Part shown: one piece after another, positions 25,771-39,174 of the stretch
How the letters are laid out: every line of letters starts with the position of its first letter
How positions within the stretch are numbered: the stretch's first letter is position 1
Assembly (NCBI RefSeq): GCF_017654505.1
Contig: NC_054549.1
Span: 29,313,854 to 29,377,853, forward strand
Source: Polyodon spathula
Lineage: Eukaryota > Chordata > Actinopteri > Acipenseriformes > Polyodontidae
Length of the DNA: 64,000 nt
Direction: 5' to 3'
Notes under the pieces: generated by a model
What the model saw: only the letters and a program-made list of their open reading frames with translations
What the model was told of the DNA's origin: nothing
The model's database searches: none
Translations under genes and position numbers: made by a program

Positions 25771-28309
25771 AGTGTTAAAATGTGCTTTCACCTGAATTCA
25801 AGAACTGCTCCTCAATTCTAGTTGCCTTCCATAATGTACGCTGAGAGCCATAATGTAAGAGCCAACACCATCTAGTGGTACAGCCAACCAATATATTTGG
25901 CACTAAATGGTGCTGGCGCTTACTGACAAATTCCTTTCTGGGAAGCACTCGGAATGATTGCAAACATCATCACCTTAAAGAACACTAAAACCAAAGAAAA
26001 TGTCATTTTTAAGTTATTTACTCTTTAAAGTAGGATCCTTACTACTTTGTGGAAGCCATCGCCACCAATGTATGTCAGTTTATTTTATTGTGATATGCAA
26101 AGCAATTGTGATTTCATCTGTGAGAGCTTTCTCAAGCCATAGTCATCCATTTTAAAACAGTCCTCCAGTCTTTAGTACAACCTGCTGAAACCTTGGCATC
26201 GCCCTCATCGGATACACTGCTGAGTTAGCATTCTCAGGAAAAGAGCTTCCTCTGTCACTTGTGGAGATGTGGGTCCTCGTCAGGGTGTGATAGTTATTCT
26301 CGTTGTCATAGACAAAGGCTTACAGTAGCATCCTTTAGCAGCCAAAGGTCTTTATAAGCACTACAACATTTGTTCTTTGAGGATATCTAAAATAGGCTAA
26401 AAACAAGATGTGACACCTGCGATATAAGCTAGGATGAAATCTATGCTATCAGAGGCTGATGAGACTGATTCACGCTTTTGTAACCTAGAGCTGATTACTC
26501 TAATTCCATGTTTATTTGTAAATGGGTAATGTCTTGAGTGCCACTGGACTTGTTTGTTTTTTAGTAAGCAAAATGTCTGATTTGGTTCCACTCCAAATCA
26601 TTCTGTATTATTTATCCATCTGTTGCAATACTTGATGGGAGTGTAAGATATATGGTAGAGCTATTCACTGCCAGATTCACAGCAGCAGTAACAGACAGCA
26701 ACATGTTGTCTCTGGCCAGGTGGTACTCTTCTGCCCCCTGCCTGTGAAAGTAAGTTTGTTTATGTATTTATTCATTGTTTAGAATCTTTTTTTTACAAAG
26801 TTCTCTCATTTAACATTTCCTGTCCCTACATTCCAACAATGTTTTCACTTTTTATTACATGGATAAAATAAATTCATATTTGGAGTTTTACAGAAGCCCT
26901 TTTTTAATGGCAAATGTACATGTTAAGTAAGGTCATATTCACAAATAGCTATTGCAGGAAGTACTCTGAACCCCTATATGCAGATACCACTATCCTAATG
27001 CTTAATGATGCTAGATAGATAATTAGAACACATAATATGACCACATAAATTCCCAAGTTAAATGATCATCTTTATATTACCCACCTGTCCATAAACAGGT
27101 TTCACAGAATATAGGGCTTAAATCATAGTCGATGAGATTTTCAATTGAGGTGCCTACTGTACAAAAACGACAAGACATTATAGTCTGTTTTAGCGAGCAA
27201 TGTTCCTTTTAAAAATCAGTCAGGCAAATTAAAAATGAGATGGTTCACAGCAGAATATGAAGTACTAAGTAACTACATTTAGCTTTTTGTTAAAAGGACA
27301 GTTCTCCTGAATGTATATATTCCAGCACTCACCAGCTAGGGCTGTATTTTGGAACTTAAGCTGGTCTGACCAGCTTACCAGCGTTATACTGTTTGATCAG
27401 CATCTCCCAGCTCCCAGCTGGTCTTGCCAGTGTCTCCCAGCTCCTAGGTATTTTGATGATTGGCTATTGTCCCATTGTCTCAGCACTATTAGATTCTGGT
27501 TATGTCTAATTTGATGTAGAGAAAAGCTGATCAAGGAGAGAAGAAAGTGACTGCTTGGATCAGTCTTAGACTTTCTCACGCAACCTGAATTATTCATTCA
27601 CTTAACATTGCTGCTCATCTGAATATCCCATTAGTGCAAATTATCATCTTTTAAAATATATACAGGCCCCACATTCTTTAAATGTACTTCTCATTTCCAT
27701 ATTTCCTGAGCTAGCTACCCGTCTGGGAAAGTGTGTAGGGATACATTATCGAAGCCGGTTTGGTCACCATGCAAATGTTTCAAAATGAATGCTTATGTAA
27801 AGTAACACGTACTGTACTTTTTGTGTGTGTGTTCTCTATCATTCTCTATGGTTACTTCTGCTAAGATCATTCTTTACCTTGGTGACATTTCCAGCGAAAA
27901 AAAAATTCTACCTGCTTGTAAAAGCTGATTTTCTTAAAAGAGGTGGTTTGAAAAATAGCCATTTGTGGTGTTCTGCTGTAGTTTCAGGAGGATAACTATA
28001 AAACTGTTAAACTGCTATAAATGCTCATGGTGTATCATAATGAATATATTAGTCTGATTGTAAATTGTGTTTTTGTGAAAGTAATTGGGTTTAAGGATGG
28101 GGCTGAATGAATGGAGTTTATCACAGTTGTCAAGTTTTGTTTAGTAGTATAGTACTTTTGAAGTACCAGCTACTGTTTGTATGCATGAGATGCACTAGTG
28201 TATAATCAGGGTTACACACAAAGAAAAAAGGTGAAAATCATTCATCTTAACATATTTCGGAAAACCAATTATGACACGCTTTTCTGTTTTAATGCACAGT
28301 GGATATATA
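25771..28309. other. No gene recognised
   Basis: AT-rich non-coding sequence. Around 27345-27450, repeated CAGCT/CCAGC phrases (AGCTGGTCTGACCAGC and similar) form a short self-complementary patch of unknown origin. Confidence 0.55.
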
Positions 28310-28786
28310 ACACTATGTAACACAATTATTGTTCCTGGGTAGTAAGTGTTATTTCCTAATTGCTTATGCCTCAAAAGTATAGAAAATGGCTATTATTCCC
28401 CACAAACTTTGCTTTTGTGACCAGGACAGTGATATTTCAAAATATCACTATTTCCAATGGGAAAACGGGCAAATGTGTGTATTTACAGTACAATCGTAAA
28501 TCTCCAAAAACTACTCACTTCTAAATCTTTTGTAGTCATTTTTGTATTACTTTAGTATAAATACATGTTAATTTGGATTCATATGTTGTTTTTTTCTGAC
28601 TTTATGTGAACAAAAAGACATTTGCCCATTTGCCCATTGGAAATAGTGATATTTTGAAATATCACTGTCCTGGTCACAAAAGCAAAGATTGTGGGGAATA
28701 ATAGCCATTTTCTATACTTTTGATAAGCAATTAGGAAATAACACTTACTACCCAGGAACAAAAAAAAAAAAATTGTTACACAGTGT
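28310..28786. mobile_element. Foldback MITE, intact copy
   Basis: 477 bp. Left end ACACTATGTAACAC and right end, reverse-complemented, ACACTGTGTAACAA. The arms, about 165 bp each and starting TTGTTCCTGGGTAGTAAGTG, are near-identical inverted copies around a centre of about 130 bp. I could not define a target-site duplication, so the superfamily is open. Confidence 0.85.
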
Positions 28787-29303
28787 AATTAATCATACTA
28801 ATTCTGGTCAACAAAGCAGATTTCAATTTGGTTATAGGCGCTTGGCATTTGACCATTAATCACAATGACATGACAGGAATTAACAGCTTCCAGATCTTTC
28901 AGAAAGAGTTTGGTTTTAAAATGACTGACAGGGTTTATTTTAGCTTTGCAAGCATTTTCCTTGATTTACCCTTTAGAAGACACGTTACAAAGTTAAAGCA
29001 TTCTTTACTTCATGATTTAAAACATGAGAAAAGTTTTAAATGTAGTTCACATGTCAATCACATTTAGGTAGTGTATGTCACATGTATTTTTTATGTGGTT
29101 TACTTATTGTTGATTTTTGGTAAGATTTTAAAGGGTAGTAAAATACCTCCCATCATAACAATGTGTGTTTTTGTGAGCTGTTTTACATGTCCAGCAGATG
29201 GCATTGATGTATATCAGTAACTGAAAAAAACTGTCCTGAACAACATGTGTTTGTAATAATGGGCCAGTGTAGTCATCTTCAGTTCAATATATGTTCTCCA
29301 AAT

Positions 29304-30172
29304 TAGAGGTCTTCATGGGTCTACCTGGACCCGAGACTCGACCCATACTGAACGGGTTTTAGGGTGCAAAATTGTCAAGCAGCACTCGGGTCGGGCCAGG
29401 TCGAGTCTGATTTTGTTTACTCAGTAATACACAAACTTGCTTGCTTTGGTACTAAAAGAGACTTGCTTTGGTACTAAAAATCTTTGTTTATAATTCCTGT
29501 TGCGTGGATTGGCTTCCCCCAGTGGCACATGACATGGCTTGCAGATCGCAACAGCAGAACGTTACCCATATCGAAGGGGTTTCTTTAGATCATTCTTAAA
29601 AGTCAGAGTAGTGGATTTGTTTATGAAGGACTCAAAAGTAAAAACTTAAGGAATATGAATTCCATGAACAAAAGCTCACAGAACAATGCAAGTCTATGGT
29701 GTAGGAATCATTTGTTGTTATTGTGGACAAAGAAGGATAAGTTTTGCAAAACACGAATTTTACATCTCAATTCCATTTGCTCTTGTGTTAAGTTTGTAAT
29801 AAAATCCTGCATTTATGAAATCGTACTTCAGTTCATTTGATTTTCAGATAATGTATCTATCTTTGTATCTTTTACACAAACATATTATATATTTAATTTT
29901 ACAGTCCTCTGTGTATGTTCATGATGGAATAAACACTGTCTGTAGTTCAGACAGATTTCCAGGTTGACTGGATAAAAAACACTGCTTTAATACTGTATCT
30001 AGTCGGTGCATATACTAAGCTGGGGAAAGGAAAAGCATTCCACTGTTTTTTCAGGATGGGTCAGATCCAGGTCTTATAACAAGAGTTTTTCATCGGTCGG
30101 GTCGGGTCAGGTAAATAATTGTCGGTTCATGGTCGGGTTGGGTTAATTAATTTGCACCTGTGAAGACCTCGA
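29304..30172. mobile_element. 869-bp hAT-like element with perfect 8-bp duplication
   Basis: Ends are TAGAGGTCTTCATGGGTC and, reverse-complemented, TCGAGGTCTTCACAGGTG. Identical CTCCAAAT copies flank it at 29296-29303 and 30173-30180. Subterminal regions carry repeated CGGGTCGGGTC-like motifs, typical of hAT transposase binding clusters. I see no transposase domain, so it is probably non-autonomous. Confidence 0.85.
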
Positions 30173-30180
30173 CTCCAAAT

Positions 30181-31887
30181 ACAGACTCACAGGTGTGAGA
30201 ATAATGTGCTTCACTTCTCTGTTGTCTTGAAACAGCTTTATTAAAACTTTGCTCTTTAAAGACAAATATATTAGTAAAAATAGACTGTAATTCTTCAGTG
30301 ATAATAAGTTAACAGTGGGGTATTAATTATATATAATTTGCTCCACTTGAACAACACAAGTTGCCAGTCATTTATATTTTTGCTACAAACTTTTCTGCTG
30401 AAAAGTTCCCTGTGGCGAGAAATAATTACATTCCAAGTCTTAAATAAACATCACAATTCCAATTTATTTAATATCTTCTTAGGGATGTGTTATTCAACAT
30501 AATAGTGGAAACCTCTCCTAGGAAATGTAAACAGACTAATCCAGTGGCTTCTCTTTAGGACCCTGCTGTGCAAATGGTTACTTCACTTACCTGAGGGACA
30601 GTGTTTACACTTAAAACCCATCCAGAATCCAGAGCTGTTTATTAAACAACTTTAAACAAATACAACACAACTGTGTGGTGATTTGGACTCCAAAGTCTTC
30701 AATGCCACTTATATGCAACCCAGTAGAGTCCAATTGTGTTTCTATTGTCTAGTAGATAACTCCTGTATTGACATTGGACACACACACACATGCCTGCTGC
30801 CATTATACATTTGACTTATTTACACTATATAAAGCTGCGCTAAGCCAAGCACTGACATGAAACACCTAGCATTCATATAGTATCTTAAATGAATAAAATC
30901 ACCGTTAGTGGAGAATACCAGTGGGATATATATATATCCAGATAATATGGCAGCAGTATTTGAATTTGCAGTTGTTTAGATCTGTTTTAAAAAAGAACCC
31001 CTAAGAATTCAGACATGTCCAAACTGTTTCCTCTCCATGTTTTGGTAGCCATGACAACATTAGTGATAGCGTTGTTCAGTAATTTTTTTTAGTCAACCCT
31101 TATTCATATTAGGACTCAAGCCTCTTTAGGGGTTTAATGTGGAAGACACATTTACTTTTAGATGCCAACCTTTTCAATTGTTTATAGCTATTGACGTCAC
31201 TGCTAGGAAAGAGGGACCTACAACACATTGAAATGGCTTGTGTGGGAGTGAATAGCATGAATTTACAGCAAATATCCCTGCAGAGAGTCTTAAATTATAC
31301 CCTGTGTTATAATGAGACAGCTAAACTGCTGTTTAGGTTGCAGACCTAACGATAGGTCTGTAACCTATTCACAGCAAGTGTGTATTCAACATAATACTGT
31401 CGTGCATTGTAAATGGGGCATCTTAAATGTTGATTGGATCATTAATTAATTGTACGTTGGACGCTTTGAAAGCAGACATCCAACGCTTGCACAAAGAATA
31501 TATAGCAGACAGGTGGCTCAAATGTGTGTCCTGTGCCTTTAAAAAGGCACTGGTCACCATGGTTGCAGACAGGAAGCTGAATACAAGGAAGCTCTCGCAG
31601 GCTTTTCATTCAAAACAGCGTTTGTTTTAGTGTATGAATACTTTTTCATTGTTGATTTAGTGGGTGCATTGCACAAAAATAAAACCCTTATCATTTGCGC
31701 TGTAAATATACGTTATAAAACGAGGTCATACAGAATGTAAGTAACAATGCATGTTGGCAATTATAAATGTGCACTGTATGCAACAAACGCATATGGGTTA
31801 TTCATTCTTGTAATATAAAATTATCTGGTTTTGGATAGACTATTTTACAGAGTGGGATGATATGAAAGTGCTTTAATGTATAATATG

Positions 31888-31931
<44 letters not shown>

Positions 31932-32998
31932 TCCGCGGGGCGATTGGGATGATTGGCTGCAATGACTCCTCCAAACTCTAGATGGCAGTGCAAATAATAC
32001 GGTACACAAGAAGGCAGTGGAACAACCGAATTTCTAATCTGTTTTTAAATAGAAGATGGCTTTTAAAATACTATGTGTGGGCAAAATACTATTTATAGAA
32101 AAGATGCACTTTAAACCACTGCTTTCAGTATTCAGAATACTGGTTTTAACAAGTTTAAAGTAGAAAGGTGTCAGTACACAAGACCTAAACATTCTGTTTT
32201 TACTGGGAAGATGGTTATTAGAAACATTTCTATGAGGGAAGATGGCAGGAAAGACGGTCTAGCTGTGCATATCGCTGTCTTCTGTGTGTTTTAATGGGAA
32301 GATGAGTATCGGAGCAGGTGCATGCATCTGTTTTGCTACGACTTATTAGTCACTGTCTGGTCTGTGGAGGTACACATGTTGTATTTATAATTCCATCAAA
32401 ATGTTTGTCATCTTCTAACCCTTATTGCAATATGCAGATCCTAATTAATCACACTAACAATTTACAGAATTTAATACTGGTGTTTTTTTTTTTTTTTTTT
32501 TTTGTTTGTTTGTTTTTTATTTTTTTTTAACACACTGACCAGAAAGTGCAATTAGCATTGCTAAACAGTGTTTCTAATACCCATCTCCCCATTAAAAACA
32601 CATAGAAAACGGCAAACTGCATAGCTACGTTGTTTCCTTGCCACGTTCCCTCATAAATACATTTCTAATACCCATCTTCCAGTTGTAATAGCTAGAAAGC
32701 AGTGGTCTGCATAGTAGATTTTTATGTACTTTGCACTTGGGGTCCAAATGTGCATGGGGTTTAACAAGGCAGTGATAATGATGTATTCATAACAAACTAT
32801 GATTATCACAGTTGCTACTTGTTCTCGGTTTTCTTTATTTTTGTTAACTCAATTATTAAATGCACTGCAGACAATAAATCACGTTCCTAAATTCTAGGGT
32901 GACTTACGACCTGTATCTATTTGCACCATTAAGATAGACTAGATTTTGTCCGTTAGGGGTGTGTGAAGTCAAAAGGCTGCACAGCAACGGTCTTTTTA
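30181..32998. other. No gene recognised
   Basis: AT-rich sequence with one (AAT)n array. Searched for NICN1 exon 1 without success. Confidence 0.55.
31888..31931. repeat. (AAT)n microsatellite
   Basis: Uninterrupted trinucleotide run, followed by CCGCGGGGCG. Confidence 0.95.
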
Positions 32999-33666
32999 TA
33001 TACCGAGCATAAAAAGAAACTTCTAACTATTATAACACATTTATTTTTGAAAAAAAAAAATAAGGTATATAAATGGTGGAGATTGACAAAATGTTTTTGG
33101 TTTCTTTTTAATCACTCATCCTTGACCATGACACGCTTGAGTGACTATGCCTGAAGCATGTGCACTTCATCACCTAATTAGTGAGACAGTTGATTGGACA
33201 CTGGATATGGAGTGATTTCAGCTGTTGAATTGCAAGCTTGAATAAAAGCAATAAAGAAAATCACAGAAAAAAAAAAACAGTATGCCACGTCTGTCAAGAG
33301 AGCAGTGCCTTCGTACAATTGCAATGTTGGGGGCTGGACTAGGGCAGCGTAATGTGGCTTGCTGTCTTGGGTGCTCACAGCGAGCAATTTCAAACCTGGC
33401 GAGACGGTCTAACCAGACACATTCTGTCAATGACAGGCCACGAATTGGGAGACCAAGAGTCACAACACCTGTCCAAGATCGACAGATCATTTTGCAGCAT
33501 TTTTGTGATGCCAATTGTTAATCAGCACAATAAAAAGTCACTGCACCTGCTCTAAAACAGTTTGTCATTTTTTCGATCACATCTAGTGAATTTTATCTAA
33601 ATATAAGTGATGAGTTTCATTTGATGCTCAAATATAAGTGATAAGTTTCTTTTGAAGCTCAGTATA
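32999..33666 (+). mobile_element. Internally deleted Tc1-like element, copy 2
   Basis: Same family as the element at 4786-5426, left end TACCGAGCATAAAAAGAAAC. Frame 33282-33521 encodes MPRLSREQCLRTIAMLGAGL through RPRIGRPRVTTPVQDRQI. The catalytic region is again deleted. The 3' inverted repeat is tandemly doubled, with two 31-bp copies at 33599-33629 and 33630-33660. Confidence 0.8.
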
Positions 33667-34642
33667 CTTAAAGAGGTTTTAAAATCATAAAAAAACAATA
33701 TCAGAAGTAAAGAAAGAATGATATTTAAATTAGAGGACATCAAAAGTTGTAACATGAATCTTTTTAAGTGGGTTAGTAGTGGGGTTCCACCTTGCATGAA
33801 TACAATTGAATACATTTTCTTGAACCAAGGTGTCTGTTTTTGTTTTTGATGTTGCCTTCCCACACAGTGTGAATGTAAGTGGTATCAACTATCCTGTTAT
33901 TTCACCAATGTATGAGTATATTGAGACCAAGGCTGCCTGACTACAGTATAGACAATTAACATAAAATACATCAAAGTTCACTTGTACAACATCTTTTGTG
34001 AATGTCAGGTCAAATACGTATATGTAGTGAGTCATAAGTGAGCCAGACTTAAGATATCATTAATGGGGAGTTATATTATCCGAGTGTGTAATTAGGAAGT
34101 GCTCGGCTACCCACCTGGACTGCACTTTAACAATACCAGCACCATCATCGTCCAATGATGTTAATGATTACCCTTCAGTATACAGATCAGGTAGTGCTTA
34201 TCCTTCTGGATTCCCTGAAATAGTACCTGTGGTTTCATGTGGGTAACCTTATTTGTTGCGCCAGAGACTTGCAGTTCAAACAGAGCAGGACAACTGGTTT
34301 TAAGATTTACTGATCATATTTATAAGATTAAAATTACATTAGGACACCTTGGTTGGCAACAAATCCCATCTGCAACCAACTACTGTGTAATTTAAAATAT
34401 TTTGTCCTTTTAGAAAGTGAAAATAATGCCATTGTTTTGTTTTGATACATAATGATACATCTCTCAGGATTAGTCTACTGACTTATGTATATTTAGACTT
34501 AAATAATTTTTACATGTACTGTAAGACCCCATAAATAATGTGGCAAACCTGTTTTTCTGCCCAGGTTTTATCTTGTTCCATTTGCTTTAAGAAATGTTTT
34601 AATAAAACTCTGGTTCATAGAAAGGCATGTTTTTCTCCTTAG
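33667..34642. other. NICN1 intron 1 (3' part), nothing else seen
   Basis: Directly upstream of NICN1 exon 2; no candidate exon 1 found. Confidence 0.6.
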
Positions 34643-34825
34643 TTGCAAGAGATCTCCTTCAAGAATTATTATACTGCCTTTGTAATGGTGCGGCTTCAGA
34701 AAGTGGACCCAGAGTCTCCAGAAAGTGCAGCTCAGTGGGTTACCTGCCTGCATAATCACTGCCTCGTGCCCAACCCGCACACCGAGGAAGGCTCGCAGGA
34801 CTACTTCTCTATCTACAGACAGCAG
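34643..34825 (+). CDS. NICN1: NICN1 exon 2
   Basis: 61 full codons, phase 0 at both ends, beginning LQEISFKNYYTAFVMVRL and ending QDYFSIYRQQ. Acceptor TCTCCTTAG, donor GTATAT. Open reading continues into the intron, but conservation stops at QQ. Confidence 0.94.
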
Positions 34826-35190
34826 GTATATCCAAGACACAGCAGAGCTTTCAATAAGCAACATTGTGAAGGAGTTTGGAACTGCTGGCAGTGGGAAAGA
34901 ATGGAGGGTATCCATTTTTATTAAAATGTTTATGAACAGTTCTAAATGCCATATTTGCATCTTTTATTGAATCTACCCTGCTACCTGTAAAACATTCCTT
35001 TTCTCAAAGGCATAAAAACAAAGCTTTGTCAAACATTTTGTGAATTATGTTCTCTGTTGTTTCTGCATTCAGTTCAGTTGTTATTCTCCATTACCCCCTT
35101 CATCCATCTCTAGTTTGGATAATAGAGTTTAAGATATTTTCTTTAGTTGGCAGTATGAATGCATGCTGTAGTTTCAAGGTGCTACATTTA

Positions 35191-35227
<37 letters not shown>

Positions 35228-38200
35228 CATTTGTTTGCCTATGTTCACACAAATCATTCTGTTGAAGACAGGATGTCAAACATTCCATCTGCCCATGAGG
35301 TGGCAGGGAGCTGCCTGATTCAGCTCATCCATAAAGTAAAAAAAAAAAAAAAATCTGTACTTTCCACCCCCTGTCTTTTGATGATGTCAGGTCCTGAGGG
35401 AATAAAACCCTGATGGGAAGACAAAAACATGGACTAAAAATAAGTGCGATAAATATTTTATGCAGCTTCACTGTTTTGAAAATCAGAGGAAGCCTCACTG
35501 TCTGATTTGTTTGAAGAATACCATGTGTTCATGTGTTTTGATTTCATTTTGACCTAGATGATGAATTGATATTCTTGATATACACCATAAAAGCATGCTT
35601 GGTTGTATAATGTATTTGCTATATATGGATATAAGGGTAATCTTGTAAGGTGGATTGACAGTACTGTATTATACTGAGTGAGAGAGCTATACATGTTTCA
35701 TTCATTTGTAACTTTGGGGCTGTGGTTTAGGACATAGTCACAAGGTCAAGGTCACTGGGCTTTTTTTAGCATTTAATTTGTGTTCCCCATGAAACTATAG
35801 GCAGTGTTCTGTTTGTATTGCACTCTTCTAGTGCGATGAGGTAGCATATCAGTCCTGTATTGTGCTTTGTCTACTAGATGTTAATGGAGCCGGATAACGT
35901 TACTTCAGTCGGTCTAATTCTGAGACAGCCTTCTTCCATGTGGCTAAACTTCACCCTGGAAGACATTAAAATTACAGTGTGTGGCACTGAGGTTGGTAAG
36001 CTGGATGTTGTATATTACAATAATAAATACAGTACTGTTGGTAAATGCCTACAGTATGAAAGAAGTGTCATGAACTACACCTGAAAGTGTATCCTAGATT
36101 AAAAGAGAAAAAAAGACTGCTCAGCAAACCCAGTAAATTAAGTTTGGGAAACCTGGTCTTCCATGGTGGTTCATTCACTTTAGTGGACCTGAATACAATA
36201 GCAGTCTGTATAACATGTATGTACACATTAATGCTGAAAATGCCATGTAGATGAGGGGACAAAAAAGGATTTAACAGACAGGTAGTGCCTAACAGTAGGC
36301 TGCCTTCCAAGAGGACTGTACAACATATAATGCCTTCCTTGGATTTTGTCATAACTTGTACACAGACCCTACTAAATGCCGTACAGCACAGACATAAAAC
36401 AAACAGCACGAATTGTCTAATTGTAACATATGATTGGAAACTGCTTCAGTCATACCTCGTGCATATAATATTGCCAACTTTCTATAGTAATGGGAAAATT
36501 GTCATTTGAAAAACTTCTGTGAAGAAAACTTATGACATTCCTCCCACCACCCCATAAAACAATTTGAATAAAGAATTCCAGATGTTAGTTTGACACAATG
36601 TATCTATTAGGTTAACCCCCATGCAAATATCAATTAAATTCAATCTCAGGGTTCATACTGTTCTGTGTTGTACATTGTTAGTTAGATTTGATAGAGCAAT
36701 ATAAATTAAGCAATAAAGCCAACAGCACACCGTATCCTTAGTGCCGTGGTTCAGGTCCGTTGCATTTTATAATCACGCAGGCCTGCTACAGCACATCCAA
36801 TAACCTTTATGAAATATTGCTGGCAGCAGTGCTGCATAAGGATACATTATTTTATTCTGTTATTAACTATATTATACAGACAGGAGCCATAAATAACAGG
36901 GTTTGTGTTTTAGAAATTATGTTTAAAGCCAGAAAGATACCTGGGGAGGGGGGGTCTATAAGAAAGTCATATATTAAGCTTACACTGTCAAGCATGTTGT
37001 ATAGCAATATTTGGCAGCAGCTTAATTATCTCACATTATTCTATGAAAGTCTTTTGATGTCTGTTCATGAATGTAATCTATTTTTTTTGTGTTACTAAAT
37101 TACCACAGACATTTCCATTGGGAATTAACTGTTAATATCTTAAATGCTTGACTCACTCACTCACTGTATGCTCTCATTGTGCTTCTGTTGTATTAGAAAA
37201 TACATAAAAGAAGGATTTGCACTTTACTTGGAATACCGGATATGTTCTCATTAGAAAGACCCCATTCTTGTCCTCGCCTCTTTCTAGTTTATTTTTATTT
37301 TTAATCAAAGTCCCTTGTAGGGTTATGGGCTCTCATCTGATGTGTAAAGTTAAAGTATTCTGGCCTTTTTCTTTTGACAAATTATCGTTAAAAAAATAAA
37401 TAAATAAATAAATAATTATGGTGGTAAAATTTGGTCACCATTAGATTTTAAAGTTATTCAAGAACATCATTGGAAGGGAATTTTGATACACTATTCAATT
37501 CAACACCGGTGCTAACTAATGCTTTTAAAATCAATGTATTATATAGATTTATTAAGAATAACTTCTCCCTGTTTTATATCCTTTCTGGTTCTTCACTTGT
37601 TTTTTTAATGTTAATTCAGGATGTGCACATATAATACAACACTTAAGCAATTTGGTACCTTTGCTGTCGCTGAGTTTGAAATGCAACAGTGAGTACTGTA
37701 CCTGCAAGCTGCATCAACTTTTTTTCTATAATGTTATCTTGTAACAAATCTTCATATTAGAGTGTAAAATACAAGTAGGAACCAAAGGAAAAGGAGCATC
37801 ACTGATGACATGGCTTATAAAATTAAAGGTATGTGAAATTGTTTTATGAACTTGTATATTTAAGAAATCAGAAAGCTGGGGAAAGAAACACACAGCTTTT
37901 TAGTTTTGACAGTGTTTTGTTTTCCCTAAGTCGGCAAATATGTATGATTTATTGTATTTTTCTCCAGAATTCAGAGAAGAATTTTCCATCCTGGTTTTCC
38001 AACTTAACACCTGAGGAACAGTCCATGAATCTACAAGCTGTAAGCATTTAAGATTTTAACATGTGCCAAATAAATTGCGCCTTGTGACCAGTTTATATTT
38101 TGGTGTTGCACTGAAACTCTTATAGAAATGTTTAAATTAGAGCTGTACAAAGCGATTATTTGGATCAGGCTCCCCACAGCTGAGCATCATTAGTGTTGAT

Positions 38201-39109
38201 CGGGCTAATTTACCATTTCAAGTCAAACAGCTGAAGAAAGAGCTGCTTGGATTTGTGTGGATTGCTGTTCTGTGCTCAGAAAAGCAGCGATCATCACAAA
38301 TCCATGCAGCTGCTTCTTCACTTGTGTCACTTTGAATGGTAAATTAGCCCTTTCAACACCAGCGATCTTTACCTGATTGTCTGCACATGATTTCTGCGGA
38401 GAGCTTGGTTTGAATAATCAAATAATTGGTTTGTGCAGCAGTAGTTTAAACTGTACAGGTAGGTTTAGGGTGGATAGCCGTCCAAGCACTGTATACTGTT
38501 ACCAGATTCCACTTCTCAGTAGAGGAGTTATTTGTGACCAAACAGGTAACTAAACTCATAGTCATTAGTTACATGGTTCTTAAGCTATAGGTGTTAAGCT
38601 ATAGAGTGGAAGTTGAAAATATGCATATTCACAGTTAAAAGCAATTGTTTTATTAAGTGGTTAACAAAAAAGGTGACAAGGATATGGATTTTAGCTAATG
38701 AGGAAAGAAACTGGAGTCCCACATAGGTTAACACTACTTTAAGAAAAATGACATGTCAGTATTTTAAATGTTGGTGCAAAGTTGCATACATTGTCAATAC
38801 TTTCATAAACTATTGCTATAATATGCACCTTTTTATTGGTTATTTGCAGGGCTCAAAAAAGTCTAAATTTAGTGGAGATCAGATCTGAATTGGGCCATTA
38901 CCCGAGTATTGCATTGCTCTGACTGTTCACCCTGTGAAAGTCTTAATTAAATAATAATTAACTTTAAATTTGGAGTTTGTGCTCAGTCTTGGCTCTCGGG
39001 TACTGAAAACGAATCGCTTCAAACCAAAGTGCCAAAAATGGTGTGTAGTCAAGCAGTTTGTTGTTGTTTAACTTTTATATAGTGTGGCTGTGTCTTCTAT
39101 ATTTAGTGC

Positions 39110-39174
<65 letters not shown>

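Noticed and set aside
27882..27905. GTGACATTTCCAGCG as NICN1 exon 1 (nicolin has a VTFP motif)
   Set aside because: Flanking codons do not match nicolin, and no phase-0 donor follows.
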